Shown: positions 10,401 through 22,526 of the stretch, one piece after another | How the letters are laid out: each line of letters starts with the position of its first letter | How positions within the stretch are numbered: the stretch's first letter is position 1 | From: Nematostella vectensis | Taxonomy: Eukaryota; Cnidaria; Anthozoa; Actiniaria; Edwardsiidae | NCBI RefSeq assembly: GCF_932526225.1 | Contig: NC_064043.1 | Span: 3,621,001-3,685,000 of the forward strand | Length of the DNA stretch: 64,000 nt | Direction: 5' to 3' | Position numbers and translations under genes: made by a program | The notes under the pieces: model-generated | The model's input: only the letters and a program-made list of their open reading frames with translations | The model's database searches: none | What the model was told of the DNA's origin: nothing

Positions 10401-13400
10401 ATTTGGGAGCTTCAAATGTTGCATAAGCCTTGAGGAAAGGTGCTAGTGAGCCCAGCGCTTAAACGTTTAAAATATATCCATCTCAAAGTCATGAGAAAAA
10501 TGTTCAGTCACCAAAAGTAAGGTGTACCCTTTTGGTTGTACCTTTCTTTTCTCAGACCTTGAACAAAAATTTGGGAAGTAAAAAAATGTGACACTTATTT
10601 TTTTTTCTTCTGTATAAAAGCTTTGAAGGTTGTGGCACAGAAATGTTCTTGGGAAAGGGGAGTTAAGGAATATATAAAAGGAAGGGCTGCAATACCTGTC
10701 TTCTTGGTCGATTCCAGAGTCCTGAAAATACAATGGGGTTTAGGGAGATTGTACAACTCCAAAAAAATATTTTATCAACTTTGCTACAAGTGGCAGGGTT
10801 ACCACAACAGCAGACCCATTTATTGTAAGCCCATGGAAAAAAATATTATAATTGATAAATAGAGAATGCAAATAGACTAAAAAGGTTACAGGATGAGCAA
10901 GACTACAACAGGAATTACACTTGACAGACAGTTTTGTGTGTACTGTTAATACTAGTACAAAATAATATAAATGAAATAACCACAAACATTTTACAAAATA
11001 TACATACCTCGTCGGTGTCATCACTTGGGATCGGCAAGCTGTCAAAGGAAAGATACTGTTAATTATTATGCTTAAAGTTGGACAGGACAGACATAAAATG
11101 TCATTGTACCTTTTTAAGACTGCCATGAGGGAAAACCCTGCTTTCTTGGCCGGCTCACTGGAGAAAATTTTTTTTTATCAATAGATTTATCAGTGGAAGT
11201 TCACATTTAATCAAGTGAATTTCACTTAAATATCCATAGTACAACAAAGATTTGATGATTTGTGAGATTCACGGAGGAAATTTAAAAAAATCATACATTA
11301 GAAACTTGAATGCTGAAATCAAATCAATTACTTAGTGTAGAGGCATGATTTATTTACACAAAGTAAGAATGGAGGGACCATGTCAGCACATCACAAGTGT
11401 TTACTTACTTTAGGTGTTCTGGGCTGAAACACAAGCCTGTACTTACATTAGGCATTTTGAACTGGGACTGAAGTGTTACTAACTTGAGGGTGTTGGGACA
11501 TTTCTCGTTACTTAGCGATTTGGTTGTTAGGTGTGCGCACCATCATCCAGGTACTTCACATTTTTAGGCGGGAAAATCAAATTGCGGGAAAACAATTTAC
11601 ACACATGTGACATTACTAGCTTCGAAAACAAATGCCGAAACAGGCAAGAAAAACCCCCCAAAACAGCAAATACAATTAAACAAAGATAGGAGAGCATCAT
11701 TTTTCACCTAGGGCACCTACTTGGTGACCTCAAGTGCTGATTTGAGCAAGAAAATGCATAGTTCACTGTTAAAAAGGGGAAGAAAAGTCGATATTTTGAT
11801 AACAGAATTTTTTCACAAGATTCGCATTTGTAACCAGGCTTTATAGCAATATTCAATTGCGCATGCGTAGATAATTCTACTTTCGCTTTGCGTTTCCAAC
11901 TCTTATAATCTTCGAGAAGAATGGACTGATCGTGTCTTTTTAGGCAAAGCATATTCTCCAAGTTGCCATCTACAAAACTACATATCGATTTTCCAATATT
12001 TTTAAAATTAAAGAAATTATTCAAATAAGAGTTGAAAATAAAAATTAAAGTTGTACGGAAATTTAATTTTATGGCAGAATCCAAAACGCATATTTAACTT
12101 TGTAGGCACCCTCACAAATAATGTTATAAAGCTACATTTATCTTTGCAACATCTAAGATTATAGATTTTATCTATTGTGACGTCATGTTATGATGTCATT
12201 GCCTGATGGCGTAATCCAAATTTAGATCTTCATAAACAATGATGCAATGCCTAAACTCATTCCATTTCACAAATGTTTGATGGATTTATAGCGTCTGGAA
12301 GTTTTCCTAGCAACGGCCCTCAGAGATATGTCCCAACACCCTTCAGGTGTTCTGGGCTGGGAAAACAAGTGTGTACTTACATTAGGCATTCTGGACTGGG
12401 ACTGAAGTGTGTACTTACTTTAGGTGTTGGGACACAATTGTGTCCAAAACAGCTTATGTTAGCTGTTTTGGGCTGGGACACAAGTGTGTACTTACGTTTG
12501 TTTCCTGAGGTGTTCTGGACTAGGACTGAGAAAGGAGTACAGTTCCTCACTGAGACATAAAGTCTCATCAGCTAGTAGGCTCTGTGGACCAACAAATTTG
12601 ATCATCATTGAATCCCTTCTATACAATGTAATTAGAGTAATCTATTAATCTGTGGCATCCCTTCTACCCTATGGTTAGGGGTTACTCTTAATTGTAAGTA
12701 CCTTAATGTTATAAAATCTTGAAATATCTATAAATTAAGTTTTATAATTTCATTTACCAAATTTAATCTAAGTATTTTGCTAGGATAAAATATTGGCAAC
12801 TGACAGAAACAAAGATGTTATCTCACCTGTAGGTACTGCTCCAGAGCAAGACGGGACTTGTTGAGGAACTCGTCATCAAGAGACTTGTACCATTTCTTGG
12901 CAGGAGCAGGCAGTTCATTTGGTAACTTTGATGAACACTGAAAAAAATAATTTACAATATAATCATTATACTGTGATACCAATGGTCTCTTAAGTCAGGG
13001 CTTCTGGTAATTTGGCTTTCTCCGCGTAATCCGCATAATCCACAAATTTTCGCGTAATCCCGCGTAATTTGGCAAAATTTTGAAAGATAAAACATTTTAA
13101 GTGCGCCACCTGAAGTGTTCTTTTAGGGTTCTTACCTCTATTTTTCGTAAAAAAAGAGAGACATTCTTTTTAAAAGTGCGATATTTCGAACTGAATTTCT
13201 AAAACAAATAAAATGACTAAGCGTTCTTTGCTAAACTGCGAAGGCCTAGGACTAATAATAAAATAAAAATTAACCATTTCAAGTTATTTCGTGCTTTCCT
13301 TCGGTACAAAATGTAGTTTGGGCGTAACAGTTGATATTCCGTGCATTCAGCACGTAATTCAGGAAAGAATCCCGCAAAATGGTGATTTTTAAAGGAAAAT

Positions 13401-16400
13401 GTAATGCAAAATCCCGCATAATTTAGCGCGTAATGATTGATTTTCCGCGTAATTTTGAGTTTTTTTTCCGCGTAATTCCAGAAGCCCTGTTAAGTGGATA
13501 GTGTAAAGTTGCAACAATTGCTTTTCATGGACAATGACTTACTAGCAATCATTACTGTAATGAAGAGAAAAAATTGAGCCTTAAGAATCAGACATTATAA
13601 TCATTATGACTCTCTTGGCCATTTGCATGGACATTAAAAGAATTATAAAATGTTAAGTGCAGCCAAAGGGAACCACTAAAGTTCTTAAAACCTTTCACTT
13701 ATATCAATCTAGCCAAAACAAAGCATAGATAAGCTTTCAAATTCTGAAAAGGGAATTGAATTTGATTGAAATTTAAATTTTCTACAGATCTTTGAAAATT
13801 TTCCAGGCCGCGTGAAAGGAGATTGAATCAAGTGAATTCCAAGTTTTGGCGGGAAAATCTTAGAACATATTTCCCTTTAATCTGTTAAAATTCAGAGACG
13901 GCAATACCACAATTATTGGCGAATTGTTTTCTATAGAATAATCTAGAGTCGGGAATTGTATGCGAAAAAAGGTTTCGAAAATAGCGTGCACTCTTGAGAA
14001 TGTCGCCATTCTTGATTGCGAATGCAGCACGAGCACTCAATGCAAAAACAATTCAAAGACTAAAAAATATCAGCTAATATTTGCAGATTTGTTTCCTGAA
14101 GTTAAATAATCATTTGACTACCAGCTTGAGATATAAAGATCACAGTAAAAGTTGTAACCACACAACTTTCTTCAGCAATAACTAAGAAGACATGAAAAAG
14201 GGAACCGGTCTAGCGTGCGCATAGGTTTTCTCGTGTAATTTGGTTGACATCTCGATCTACGTCACAAATAACTGGACCGGGGCCTTTCAGTTCACGGCCT
14301 TTTTTCCAAAGGTTGACCAAAACATATACAAATATTACAGATTTGAGTTATTTGCACGAACGTGTGTTTTATAGGGTCCGTACAAACCACATACCATTTG
14401 GAAGATAAAAATGTAAAGAATTGACAAAGTCTATCAACTCTGAAAGGTTATATGGACTTTAAGCTCCACTTTAACTAGGTAGTTATACAAGTGGACTGTA
14501 AGTATTTCCATGGTAGAAAAGCCACAAACAAACCACAACATACTGTTGCCAAACAGTTACTGGAACATATTGAACTGTAATGATCACTTAAGCAGATTCA
14601 CAACTTTGATACACCCCTTGAAAACTAGATAGTAACAAAGAGGACTGGTTGTCTTATCCCAAGTCATGGCTTACAGCAGTTTAAGTCTTTAGGGTCAGGG
14701 CTATACGATGTAATGTGTTTTACAGTTTTACCTCTTTTAGTTTAGCATGAAGAATCTTGAAGTCATTGAACTTCCTGGTGACAACCCAACCCTCAGACGT
14801 AGCACCAGGAAGTCTGTCAGGTGATGCCCCAGATGGTGAGATGGGTAGGTTGATGGGAGAGCAGTGTACAACAATGACGTACAATGGGATCCACTTGTCA
14901 TCTTCATTATTCCACTGTGAACAAATACAGTAATAGTCTTTTCACTTAGCCTGTGTAGCAAGGGCAAAGGATGAGGAAAGGAAAGGAAGAGATACAGCAC
15001 ATTGCGGGGGAAAAGGATACAAGTTAAAGAGCACTTGCAGCCAGCTCTAGCCAAATTCAGAAAAGCTTAAATCATCTCCCAGAGAGGGGTTTCCTTTTTT
15101 AAAGTTAAAACTCTCACAAAATTGTAGAAACATATCAGCAAGTGTGGAAAATGCAAATATCTGTAACCCCTTTTACCTCTACACCTTCAATCTGCACATT
15201 CCAGTTTCCAATATTTTCACACCAGCGATCTGAAAGGGTAAAATCTGATCAGTTTTTGCTTTCTCTAGAACTGAGGAAAGCAAATATCACAAACCTGTCC
15301 TTTCAATATGAAACTCTAGGTGTCGTCTCTCAGTATTCAGGATATTTATTTCTTGTTCTATTTTTTTTAACTCCTGATAATACAAAACAAAAATGTCATC
15401 TTTCAATACATATTTACTTAGGTTATTTCTTTGTCCTATTTTATTTAATCTATATTTCTGAAAATTGGCTCAAAAGCTGTTCAGCTTAATGAGAAGGCTC
15501 TTCATATTATACATACACTTGAAATTACAATTTAGTCCTTTTTTTTTCTCCTGTAAATAGAAATGGCTGTTCTACATTTAACTGATGCTTACAGGTTATT
15601 TACTGTAGCAATTAAAATCAAAGCAAACAATTTCATGATCCATCAACATTTTTTTTCATTCATCAGAAATATGACATGACTAATGGTATTTTTTGGAGCC
15701 ATCAACCATTTTCCTGACAATGAATTTTGTAATAAGGGTATACTGCTACTGTAAGGGTGATTGGAAAGTTTAACCAATACTTTATTTCACTCTTTGGCAT
15801 AATTCCAAAGTCAATACCAGTTTACCTCTGCATCTGCACCATAACTTCTTTTCATCACTTCCATTTGATGGGTCTATAAAACAGAAAAGAATTATTCAGT
15901 AGTCTGCACATCTTTTATTAAAATAGCTACAGTTACACACCCTTGTCAGACAATCCTAATGCCTATAACTGTAGGTGTGTGTAACTGCAACTATTACATT
16001 TTATCAACAAAATACCTTAGCAGCAAGCCTTTGATCCAATACTTCCAGCTTCTTCACGATAGACTCACTCCTTTCTTCAATAGTGCTGTGCTTGCGTCCT
16101 GTCAACAGATAGACAAAAAGCACAAATAATGTTGTGTCATGATGCATGATAAGTCATTGCCAGTCAAATTAAACTAGCACTTAGTACCTGACTTGACAGT
16201 CGAGTCTCCTTTCCCACCATCCTAGAAACAAAATAAATCACTGTCAGAACTCAACTAATATCGGGATGATTGTATAGAGCAATCATTTTATCATGCCAAG
16301 TTCAGGCTCCTCCATATATAGAGTCTATTGACAAAACATTGTCGTCAAGCCTGCATGTAAGCATGGATAAAACTACTGAAGTGCCTAGCGAAGTTGTGCA

Positions 16401-19400
16401 GCCTGTTGATGACAACGTTTTGTCAACTGTATACTACTTATTTTTATACTGTTCTGATAAGTGAGAGGAAGAAGGGGATGAGGGGCCTGGAGCCCCTCCT
16501 TGACACCTATGCATTACCACCTCATCTGAAAGGTAAGGGGAGGGGAGGGGAGGGTATGGAGCCCCCCCTTGCCACCTACTGTATGCATTACCTCCTCATC
16601 TGAAAGGTGAGGGGATGGGAGGGGACTGTAGCACCCTCCCTTGCCACCTATGCATCCCCCTCATCTCAAAGTCAAGGGGAGGGGAGGGGCATGTAACCCA
16701 ATTTGCCACCTATGCATCCCCCTTATCTCAAAGTCAAGGGGAGGGGAGGGGCGTGTAACCCAATTTGCCACCTATGCATTACCTCCTCATCTGAAAGGTA
16801 AGGGGAGGGGAGGGAAGGGGCATGGAGCCACCCCTTGCCACCTATGCATCCCTCTCATCTCAAAGTTAAGGGGAGGGGAGGGGCGTGTAACCCAATTTGC
16901 CACCTATGCATCCCCCTCATCTCAAAGTCAAGGGGAGGGGAGGGGCGTGTAACCCAATTTGCCACCTATGCATTACCTCCTCATCTGAAAGGTAAGGGGA
17001 GGGGAGGGAAGGGGCATGGAGCCACCCCTTGCCACCTATGCATCCCTCTCATCTCAAAGTTAAGGGGAGGGGAGGGGCGTGTAACCCAATTTGCCACCTA
17101 TGCATCCCCCTCATCTCAAAGTTAAGGGGAGGGGAGGGGCGTGTAACCCAATTTGCCACCTATGCATTACCTCCTCATCTGAAAGGTAAGGGGAGGGGAG
17201 GGAAGGGGCATGGAGCCACCCCTTGCCACCTATGCATTACCTTCTCATCTGAAAGGTAAGGGGAGGGGTGGGGAGGGGCGTGGAGCCCCCCCCCGCAACC
17301 TATGCATTACCTCCTCATCATTACTGCCCTCCACCCTGTCGTTCCAGTTCAGCTCAATGTTGTCCTCATCCTTCTGCTGTGCTCGTAGATCATCCATTTC
17401 AGCCTCCAGCTGACAGACAAACATGAAGTACTCCTGACTCAATACAAACCTGAAATAAATATTAATGATAGTTTAAAATTAACATTTCTCTAGAGGTTTG
17501 AATAATTGATGATTAATCAATAACATGTTTTAACTACCACCCCTCCGCCCATCAAAGGGCAGTTCCAGGAGTTCCAAAGGGGGGCTGATCTACCCATCCC
17601 TGAACCCTAGCTATACAGTGGAGTTCTGTGAAGCGAGATCAGTAGAGTGTTTAACTAGGCAAAGTTCTATTGATAGGTGGGGTGGGTGATCCCTAAATCA
17701 ACACCATGTTCCATCATAGGTAAAAGAGAACAAACTGACACCAAAAGTCTATGGCACAAAATAGGATAGACAAAATGTGAGATCAATGCTCACCCTGTTC
17801 CCTGTAATACCTTCTGTAAAACTTCTCTTCAAGGTGTTGATAGACTTTCTTTTGAGCTGTAAAAAAGCTCTGCAGCCCCTCCGTCCCATTCAAAAATCCC
17901 TCCATGTCTCGCACCAGTGAAGTGTCCAGCATGATAGATTTGTCTGATGACGGTGCCACATAGACCTGATAGATATCATGGGTGCTTTTGACTATCTCCG
18001 CTGGCTTGACCAGGCGCAGGTTCTCTATGGCCATCCAGAAACTGCAAAAATACTCAAGGTTGAGCTAAGAAAATTGACTAACATTACATGCCAAGCCAAT
18101 TTTGTATTAGATGTCATACCAATTTTGTATTAGATGTAATGTGTAATTAATTTTAGAAGTACAATACATTGACATAATAGTTTTAAGAAATGGCTAGAAT
18201 AAAGAAAGAGAAGCGAATTTAAGTGACTATGATGTTTGTGTTAAAAGTGATCATATTTGTGTAACCATTACTTATGTACCTGAGTAGGTTTCTACTGTGG
18301 GTGTGGTTCTGTAAAAAAGACATGAAAAAGCTTCTTGCCAGACTGTTATCCATGATCTCAGCAAAGCTCAGCATCTTGGTTGGACCTGTGACTTTGTTTG
18401 TTGGCTTAGGTTTCTGTTCTGGAGTTGTGCTAGGCTTGTTTTCTGCTTGGTTATGGGAAGTATAATCTGGACCACCTAAGAAAAAATAACAATTTGATCA
18501 TAAATACATGATTTCTAAAAATTGCTTTTTATAGATTTCTGGAGGGTCACACACATATGTATATACAGACACTGTTTTTATAATCAGATGTTGTCACATG
18601 AATCAAGGCACTCAGTGTAGGTTGGTTTCTGATCATCACAGTAGCAGTTAAAGAGACCATGACACGAAAATACATTTGTTTACACAATAAAATATAAGTG
18701 TCGATACTCCCTTTTAAAATATCCTTGCGTCTATCAAGACCAGAAATTTTTGAATTCTTGAAAATCACTCGAAAATTTGAAAATCACTCGAAAATTTGAA
18801 AATCACTCGAAAAGTTGAAAATCACTCGAAAAGTTGAAAATCACTTGTCTTGGCATCACTTTTTGATTGACACATGGTCTCGTGACGCCAAGAGTTGTAC
18901 ACACTTTACTGGGTTTCAGTCTTTCCTTCGCTTTCGCACGCCTAAGGGTCACTCAGAGCAAGCATAGTAGGGATGATAGGGGGGAGGGCTTTTTTAGGAT
19001 GCAATTCTAATCATAATGCACTCTACTTTACCCAGGAGTTTGATTCTCTTCTCACACTGTGCCTTGGCCACAGTACATTGGTTGATATATCTTTTTAAGT
19101 TGCGAGTCCTTAGCTGGGCATCCTTGTTCAGTGGTTGATTGTCGGTTTGTTGATTTTGTTTCTCTATCCCACGCAGGTTATTAATAGTGGTTGCTTGCAT
19201 TATTTCAGCAATAATATGATACCTTTAATGCAATGAAAAAGCAATGGTACAGTAGTGGCGGAAAATATCAGCTGTTACCTAGCTCAATTAAACATTGTCT
19301 TCACAATCAATAAAAACAAAATATGATTAAAAAATGTACTCTACCATTTTTATAAAATAAAAAAAAAACAATGTTAAGAACAAATGCATAGAAAAATTTC

Positions 19401-20340
19401 ATAGAAAATAGAAAATAAAATTTGACATAGTGGTTAGAATACCCTATTACCTGATCTGCTTGAGTTCCTCTACTGAATTGCATGTGTTTATCATACGAAT
19501 GAAGTCTTCATAAGTCTCAGCGTAAGCGTAGCGAGGCTTGTGTTTTGCTGTCAAAGTCTCTTTCGCCTCCAAGTAAATCAAAACGGTCTGATTGATGTAA
19601 TCAGGGTCACATAACATGTCAGCCAGCGGCTGGAACACACTGTATGCTAGAATCTCCCTAAGAAGAACTCTCATTTCTGGACATTGGGAATTCCTCTCAG
19701 ACAGAAAACAATACAATATGACATCTGAAATCTTCCTGAGGTAGTCTAGCTCAGCTTTTTTGCTTGTAAGACAGTGATGTAAAACAAATGCTTCAGCAGT
19801 TTCTGGAGAGTTTCTTTGATCTGCTAACCGCAAGCTCTGGAAATGGTTGGTCAGAATATCAACGAGGTCGCTAGATAGGAAATTCACTTTATCAACATTT
19901 TTTAACCTTTCAACAACATTGCTAGTAATTGCCCATAGTTCTTCAGTCATCAAGTCAACAAATGCGGCTTCATCTTTTCCTAGAACCCTGAACCAAGATA
20001 AGCAAAAATCGCGGACGAAAAAATCAAAGACCTCCTGGATCGATTGGTCGATGGATCTTGATACCAGAGTCTTGTGCTTGTAAGGTCGTTGTGTGCTGTT
20101 CACAGTTTTCTGTTCAAGGACGCGCGATATACGTCTCACCTTTTCTGACTGCTTCGGGTTCTTCGGCTCTCTGTGCTTCCCTGAGCCAAGGTACAAAGAT
20201 AATCCTGTGAGGATGCCGAGCAAAGAGGCGATAACGTTTAGGATGGTTGAAAAAACAGCGCGGAAAATTGCATGGAAAACTCCGAGCTGCCAGAGCAAAA
20301 CAATCGTCAAACCGCCCGCAGCAAGAACCTCAAAACGCAT
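7422..20340 (-). CDS. SNX25: Sorting nexin 25 (PXA-RGS-PX-nexin C), 23 exons
   Basis: Exons in order: 20340-19451, 19222-19032, 18475-18280, 18041-17811, 17449-17311, 16221-16188, 16098-16016, 15873-15826, 15373-15295, 15229-15177, 14914-14732, 12937-12827, 12581-12496, 11157-11110, 11038-11008, 10721-10696, 10180-10110, 9049-8983, 8790-8664, 8289-8235, 8133-8081, 7899-7852, 7538-7422. All are GT-AG and phases agree; the product is 988 aa. Two hydrophobic N-terminal segments (about 8-22 and 28-52) precede a PXA domain, an RGS domain (from LSFAEIMDN, about 397-530), a coiled coil, a PX domain (WCENIGNW onward) and a C-terminal nexin domain (FYALIGEVFELKG, SMIVYYIHTFRDSLWP). This order and the text match the SNX25 family, which acts in endosomal membrane trafficking. 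The first ATG in frame is 20340. Exon 4 uses the GTATTA donor; a GTGAGC 17 bases downstream would break the frame. Confidence 0.94.
8853..8899 (-). pseudogene. Partial duplicate of SNX25 exon 19 start
   Basis: A second TTTGCAG acceptor is followed by about 47 bp coding EIQDKLEWLLSESII, a near copy of the start of the true exon 19 (EIQEMLEWLVSESMI at 8790). The copy lies 109 bases upstream in transcript order and then runs into non-homologous C-rich sequence without a matching donor. It is a truncated exon duplication and probably not used. Confidence 0.7.
9251..9954. mobile_element. 704-bp non-autonomous DNA transposon in SNX25 intron 17
   Basis: The ends are inverted repeats of about 17 bp (TTAACMCATTGACYCCT) with two mismatches. 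Both sides are flanked by a perfect direct repeat TCCTT (9246-9250 and 9955-9959), consistent with a 5-bp target-site duplication. No coding capacity was seen. Confidence 0.7.
11405..11500 (-). repeat. Copies of the SNX25 exon 13 donor region (distal cluster)
   Basis: On the minus strand these units read like the end of SNX25 exon 13 plus its donor, for example CCAGAACACCT followed by AAAGTAAGTA. They are members of the same repeat as 12345-12500, separated from it by about 830 bp of unrelated sequence. Confidence 0.6.
12345..12500 (-). repeat. Copies of the SNX25 exon 13 donor region (proximal cluster)
   Basis: The true exon 13 ends at 12496 with donor GTAAGTACACAC. Directly downstream in transcript order are at least two further copies of exon tail plus donor (near 12411 and 12374), each keeping GTAAGTACACAC. 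Confidence 0.7.
12996..13489. mobile_element. 494-bp TIR element in SNX25 intron 11
   Basis: The ends form an inverted repeat beginning CAGGGCTTCTGG, then a variant of AATTACGCGG. The flanks are the direct repeat TTAAGT (12990-12995 and 13490-13495). The interior is rich in CGCGTAAT motifs and non-coding. The CAGGG start recalls hAT ends, but the 6-bp target duplication does not match the usual 8 bp, so the superfamily is open. Confidence 0.7.
16495..17310 (-). repeat. Minisatellite derived from the SNX25 exon 5 donor
   Basis: Subunits of about 62-72 bp are arranged as a 194-bp higher-order repeat (register points near 16641, 16835 and 17029). On the minus strand one subunit type reads TTTCAG, ATGAGGAG, then GTAATGCATAGG; the real exon 5 ends in ATGAGGAG at 17311 followed by the same GTAATGCATAGG. 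Six donor-like copies lie near 16513, 16590, 16777, 16971, 17164 and 17236, two of them with a base change. The other subunits have lost the GT. Confidence 0.85.
18765..18842. repeat. 18-bp tandem repeat in SNX25 intron 2
   Basis: Four to five copies of TTGAAAATCACTCGAAAA with small changes. Confidence 0.8.
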
Positions 20341-20633
20341 ATTGAAAACCTTCTTCCTTGCCAACCCACTCTTTAGCCCTCTGGATTACATCTTGAAAAT
20401 CAATTATCTAACGAATTTGCTGATCAAGAAAGTGGGAGAAATCCGCGAAGTCGTAGCTGCCATCTGCTTAGCGAACACTTTTGGGCAGACGATACAAAGT
20501 TGATACGTGCAGCGGTCATACAACATAAACATGCGCAGATCTGCAATACGCATCATATTCATAACTTATCCACTGACAACTGGAAGGCAAATCAAATATT
20601 ATCTGGCCATTGAAAAACACACACAATAAAGAC
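20341..20633. promoter_or_regulatory. Bidirectional promoter region, SNX25 / DEAD-box helicase
   Basis: The start codons of SNX25 (minus) and the helicase (plus) are only 293 bases apart and diverge, so both core promoters and 5' UTRs must lie here unless untranslated exons exist further away. No clear TATA box was seen on either strand. Confidence 0.55.
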
Positions 20634-22229
20634 ATGAAGGGGGCTAAAGGAAAAGAATCCAAGCAAGAAGACTTTGTGCCCCTCAGGAAAAGCCTCAAAA
20701 GGAAATCAACAGGAAGAGAGGACAATTTCATGTGGTCTTACTACGATGAAAATGAAAAAGTGAGTCGTTTATCAGACGAAGTTGTTGATGAAATAAGATG
20801 GAAAAATGGGATACATATTGAGGGAGAGGACTGCCCTAAACCAATTGAATCTTTCCATGATTTAAATCTTCCTCCTGAACTCTCTACATATCTAGCTAAA
20901 AAGAATTTCCAGGTTCCAACTCCCATCCAGATGCAGTCCTTGAGTTGTGTGATGAGCGGTCGTGATATTATAGGCCTTGCTGAGACAGGGTCTGGTAAAA
21001 CACTGGCTTATTCACTCCCTCTCTGCATGCTACTAAGGACGAAGGCACCAAGCAACCCTGGCGACACACCAGTTGCTCTGATATTAACTCCTACAAGAGA
21101 ACTGATGCAACAAGTCTTCATGAATGTCTCTGAGATGCTAGATGTTATCAGATGTCCTGGTAATCCTGGTACATTTCCTGGGCAAGGGAGTGTTAATCCT
21201 TTTCCACCTAAAATATACACACATACCCTACCCCCTCCTAGTCATAATAACTTTGGGCAACAGGGTCCCTTCCATTTCCACTCTATCCCAGGTCCCTCCA
21301 ACCAGTCTGTGATATATGATACTCAGCAGTTTACTGCTAGATATAAGGCTGTTGCAGTATGTGGAGGTGTCCCTGTTTCGACTCAAACCATTGCCTTGCG
21401 TGAGGGTGCAGATGTGGTGGTTGCCACACCCGGCAGACTGCTGGATCTTTGTAAGAGGGGTGCCTTATGTCTAGACAAGATAACATATCTAGTTATGGAT
21501 GAGGCCGACAGAATGCTTGGTATGGGTATGGAAGAGCAGCTTCGGAAGATTGTTGGACTCGCTACAGGTACTTCCAGGGCCAGGCAGACCCTACTCTGGT
21601 CGGCAACATTACCAGAGTCCTTAGAAAGACTGGCAAGATCTGCTGTTTTGAATCCAATCACTATTCAAGTAGGTCCGGGAGGTTTGATAGCACCGTCAGT
21701 ACAACAAAATGTTGTCTTCTTGTATCATTACCAAAAGCCACAGAAATTACTGGAGACTCTCCGCACTACACCTTATCCTCCAGTCATAGTCTTTACATCT
21801 TCAATTCAGAATGTTGATTATGTTACAGAATTACTGAAGCAAGAACAGTTTCATGCTTCAGGGCTACACTCAGAAAAACCTCAAGATTATCGCTTCAAGC
21901 TAGTAAAGGCTTTCCGTGATGGCAAAGTTGACATACTTGTGGCCACTGACGTAGCATCACGTGGTCTTGACTTCCCTGAGGTTACCCATGTTATCAACTA
22001 CGATCTCCCAGACACTATTGAATGTTATATACATCGCTGTGGCCGTACTGGAAGAATAGGGCATCATGGGATTGCTACATCTTTCTTGACTCTGGATTGT
22101 AAAATTGCGGAGGAGTTGAAAGAAATGTTGGAGGTTATGGAGCAACCAATCCCTAAGGAGCTTAAGATGCCAAAACAGTTTGGAAAGAAAATTATTAGAA
22201 CAGAAATGGGTGATCGTGTGATCAACTAG
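20634..22229 (+). CDS. DEAD-box ATP-dependent RNA helicase, intronless
   Basis: An uninterrupted frame of 531 codons from the ATG at 20634; the frame is open a little further upstream without an ATG. All core motifs are present: Q motif PTPIQ (95-99), Walker A AETGSGKT (116-123), PTREL (153-157), GG (244-245), TPGR (265-268), DEAD (289-292), SAT (323-325), ATDVASRGLD (437-446) and HRCGRTGR (467-474). It should unwind or remodel RNA using ATP. A Pro/Gly/Asn/His-rich insert of about 60 residues (174-236) separates motif Ia from the GG motif, unusual for the family. The N-terminal 70 residues are charged and lysine-rich. DDX59-like is possible (LHSEKPQ and the lead-in to the Q motif) but not secure, so no symbol is given. 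Lack of introns contrasts with its neighbours. Confidence 0.93.
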   Translation: MKGAKGKESKQEDFVPLRKSLKRKSTGREDNFMWSYYDENEKVSRLSDEVVDEIRWKNGIHIEGEDCPKPIESFHDLNLPPELSTYLAKKNFQVPTPIQMQSLSCVMSGRDIIGLAETGSGKTLAYSLPLCMLLRTKAPSNPGDTPVALILTPTRELMQQVFMNVSEMLDVIRCPGNPGTFPGQGSVNPFPPKIYTHTLPPPSHNNFGQQGPFHFHSIPGPSNQSVIYDTQQFTARYKAVAVCGGVPVSTQTIALREGADVVVATPGRLLDLCKRGALCLDKITYLVMDEADRMLGMGMEEQLRKIVGLATGTSRARQTLLWSATLPESLERLARSAVLNPITIQVGPGGLIAPSVQQNVVFLYHYQKPQKLLETLRTTPYPPVIVFTSSIQNVDYVTELLKQEQFHASGLHSEKPQDYRFKLVKAFRDGKVDILVATDVASRGLDFPEVTHVINYDLPDTIECYIHRCGRTGRIGHHGIATSFLTLDCKIAEELKEMLEVMEQPIPKELKMPKQFGKKIIRTEMGDRVIN

Positions 22230-22365
22230 AAATTCTTACAAATCCTCTAAAATACTTTGATTCTTAGCAAAAATGTGGAGCTTGCATATCAAAAATATCA
22301 CAGACAACCCAGTCAGGTGAACATAGATTATGGCTACCACAGTATCAGCAGTTTTTTTTTGATAA

Positions 22366-22371
22366 AATAAA
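22366..22371 (+). terminator. Candidate poly(A) signal of the helicase gene
   Basis: AATAAA about 137 bases after the stop codon. A second AATAAA lies at 22463-22468. Confidence 0.45.
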
Positions 22372-22522
22372 ATGTATTTGTATAATAAGAGAGAGACTGT
22401 GAACAGGTGAAGTCTTATAAATTATTTTTTTTTTGGCTACAGCAAAGTAAGTATAAGAATTCAATAAAACATTGTGTCCTTACTCTCTCTTTTATCATTT
22501 TTCTTTAAAACATTTAACAGAG

Positions 22523-22526
<4 letters not shown>

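Noticed and set aside
11487-12342. 856-bp transposon with AGGGTGTTGGGACAT ends, related to the 22569 element
   Set aside because: The left end is part of the SNX25 exon 13 array itself and no flanking duplication was found; inversion within the array is as likely.
17794-17810. Longer SNX25 exon 4 ending at the GTGAGC donor
   Set aside because: It would put a stop codon in the next exon; the GTATTA donor at 17810 restores the conserved text FVLSQEYF.
20610-20633. Upstream extension of the helicase frame
   Set aside because: The extension begins with TTG rather than ATG; the first ATG is at 20634.
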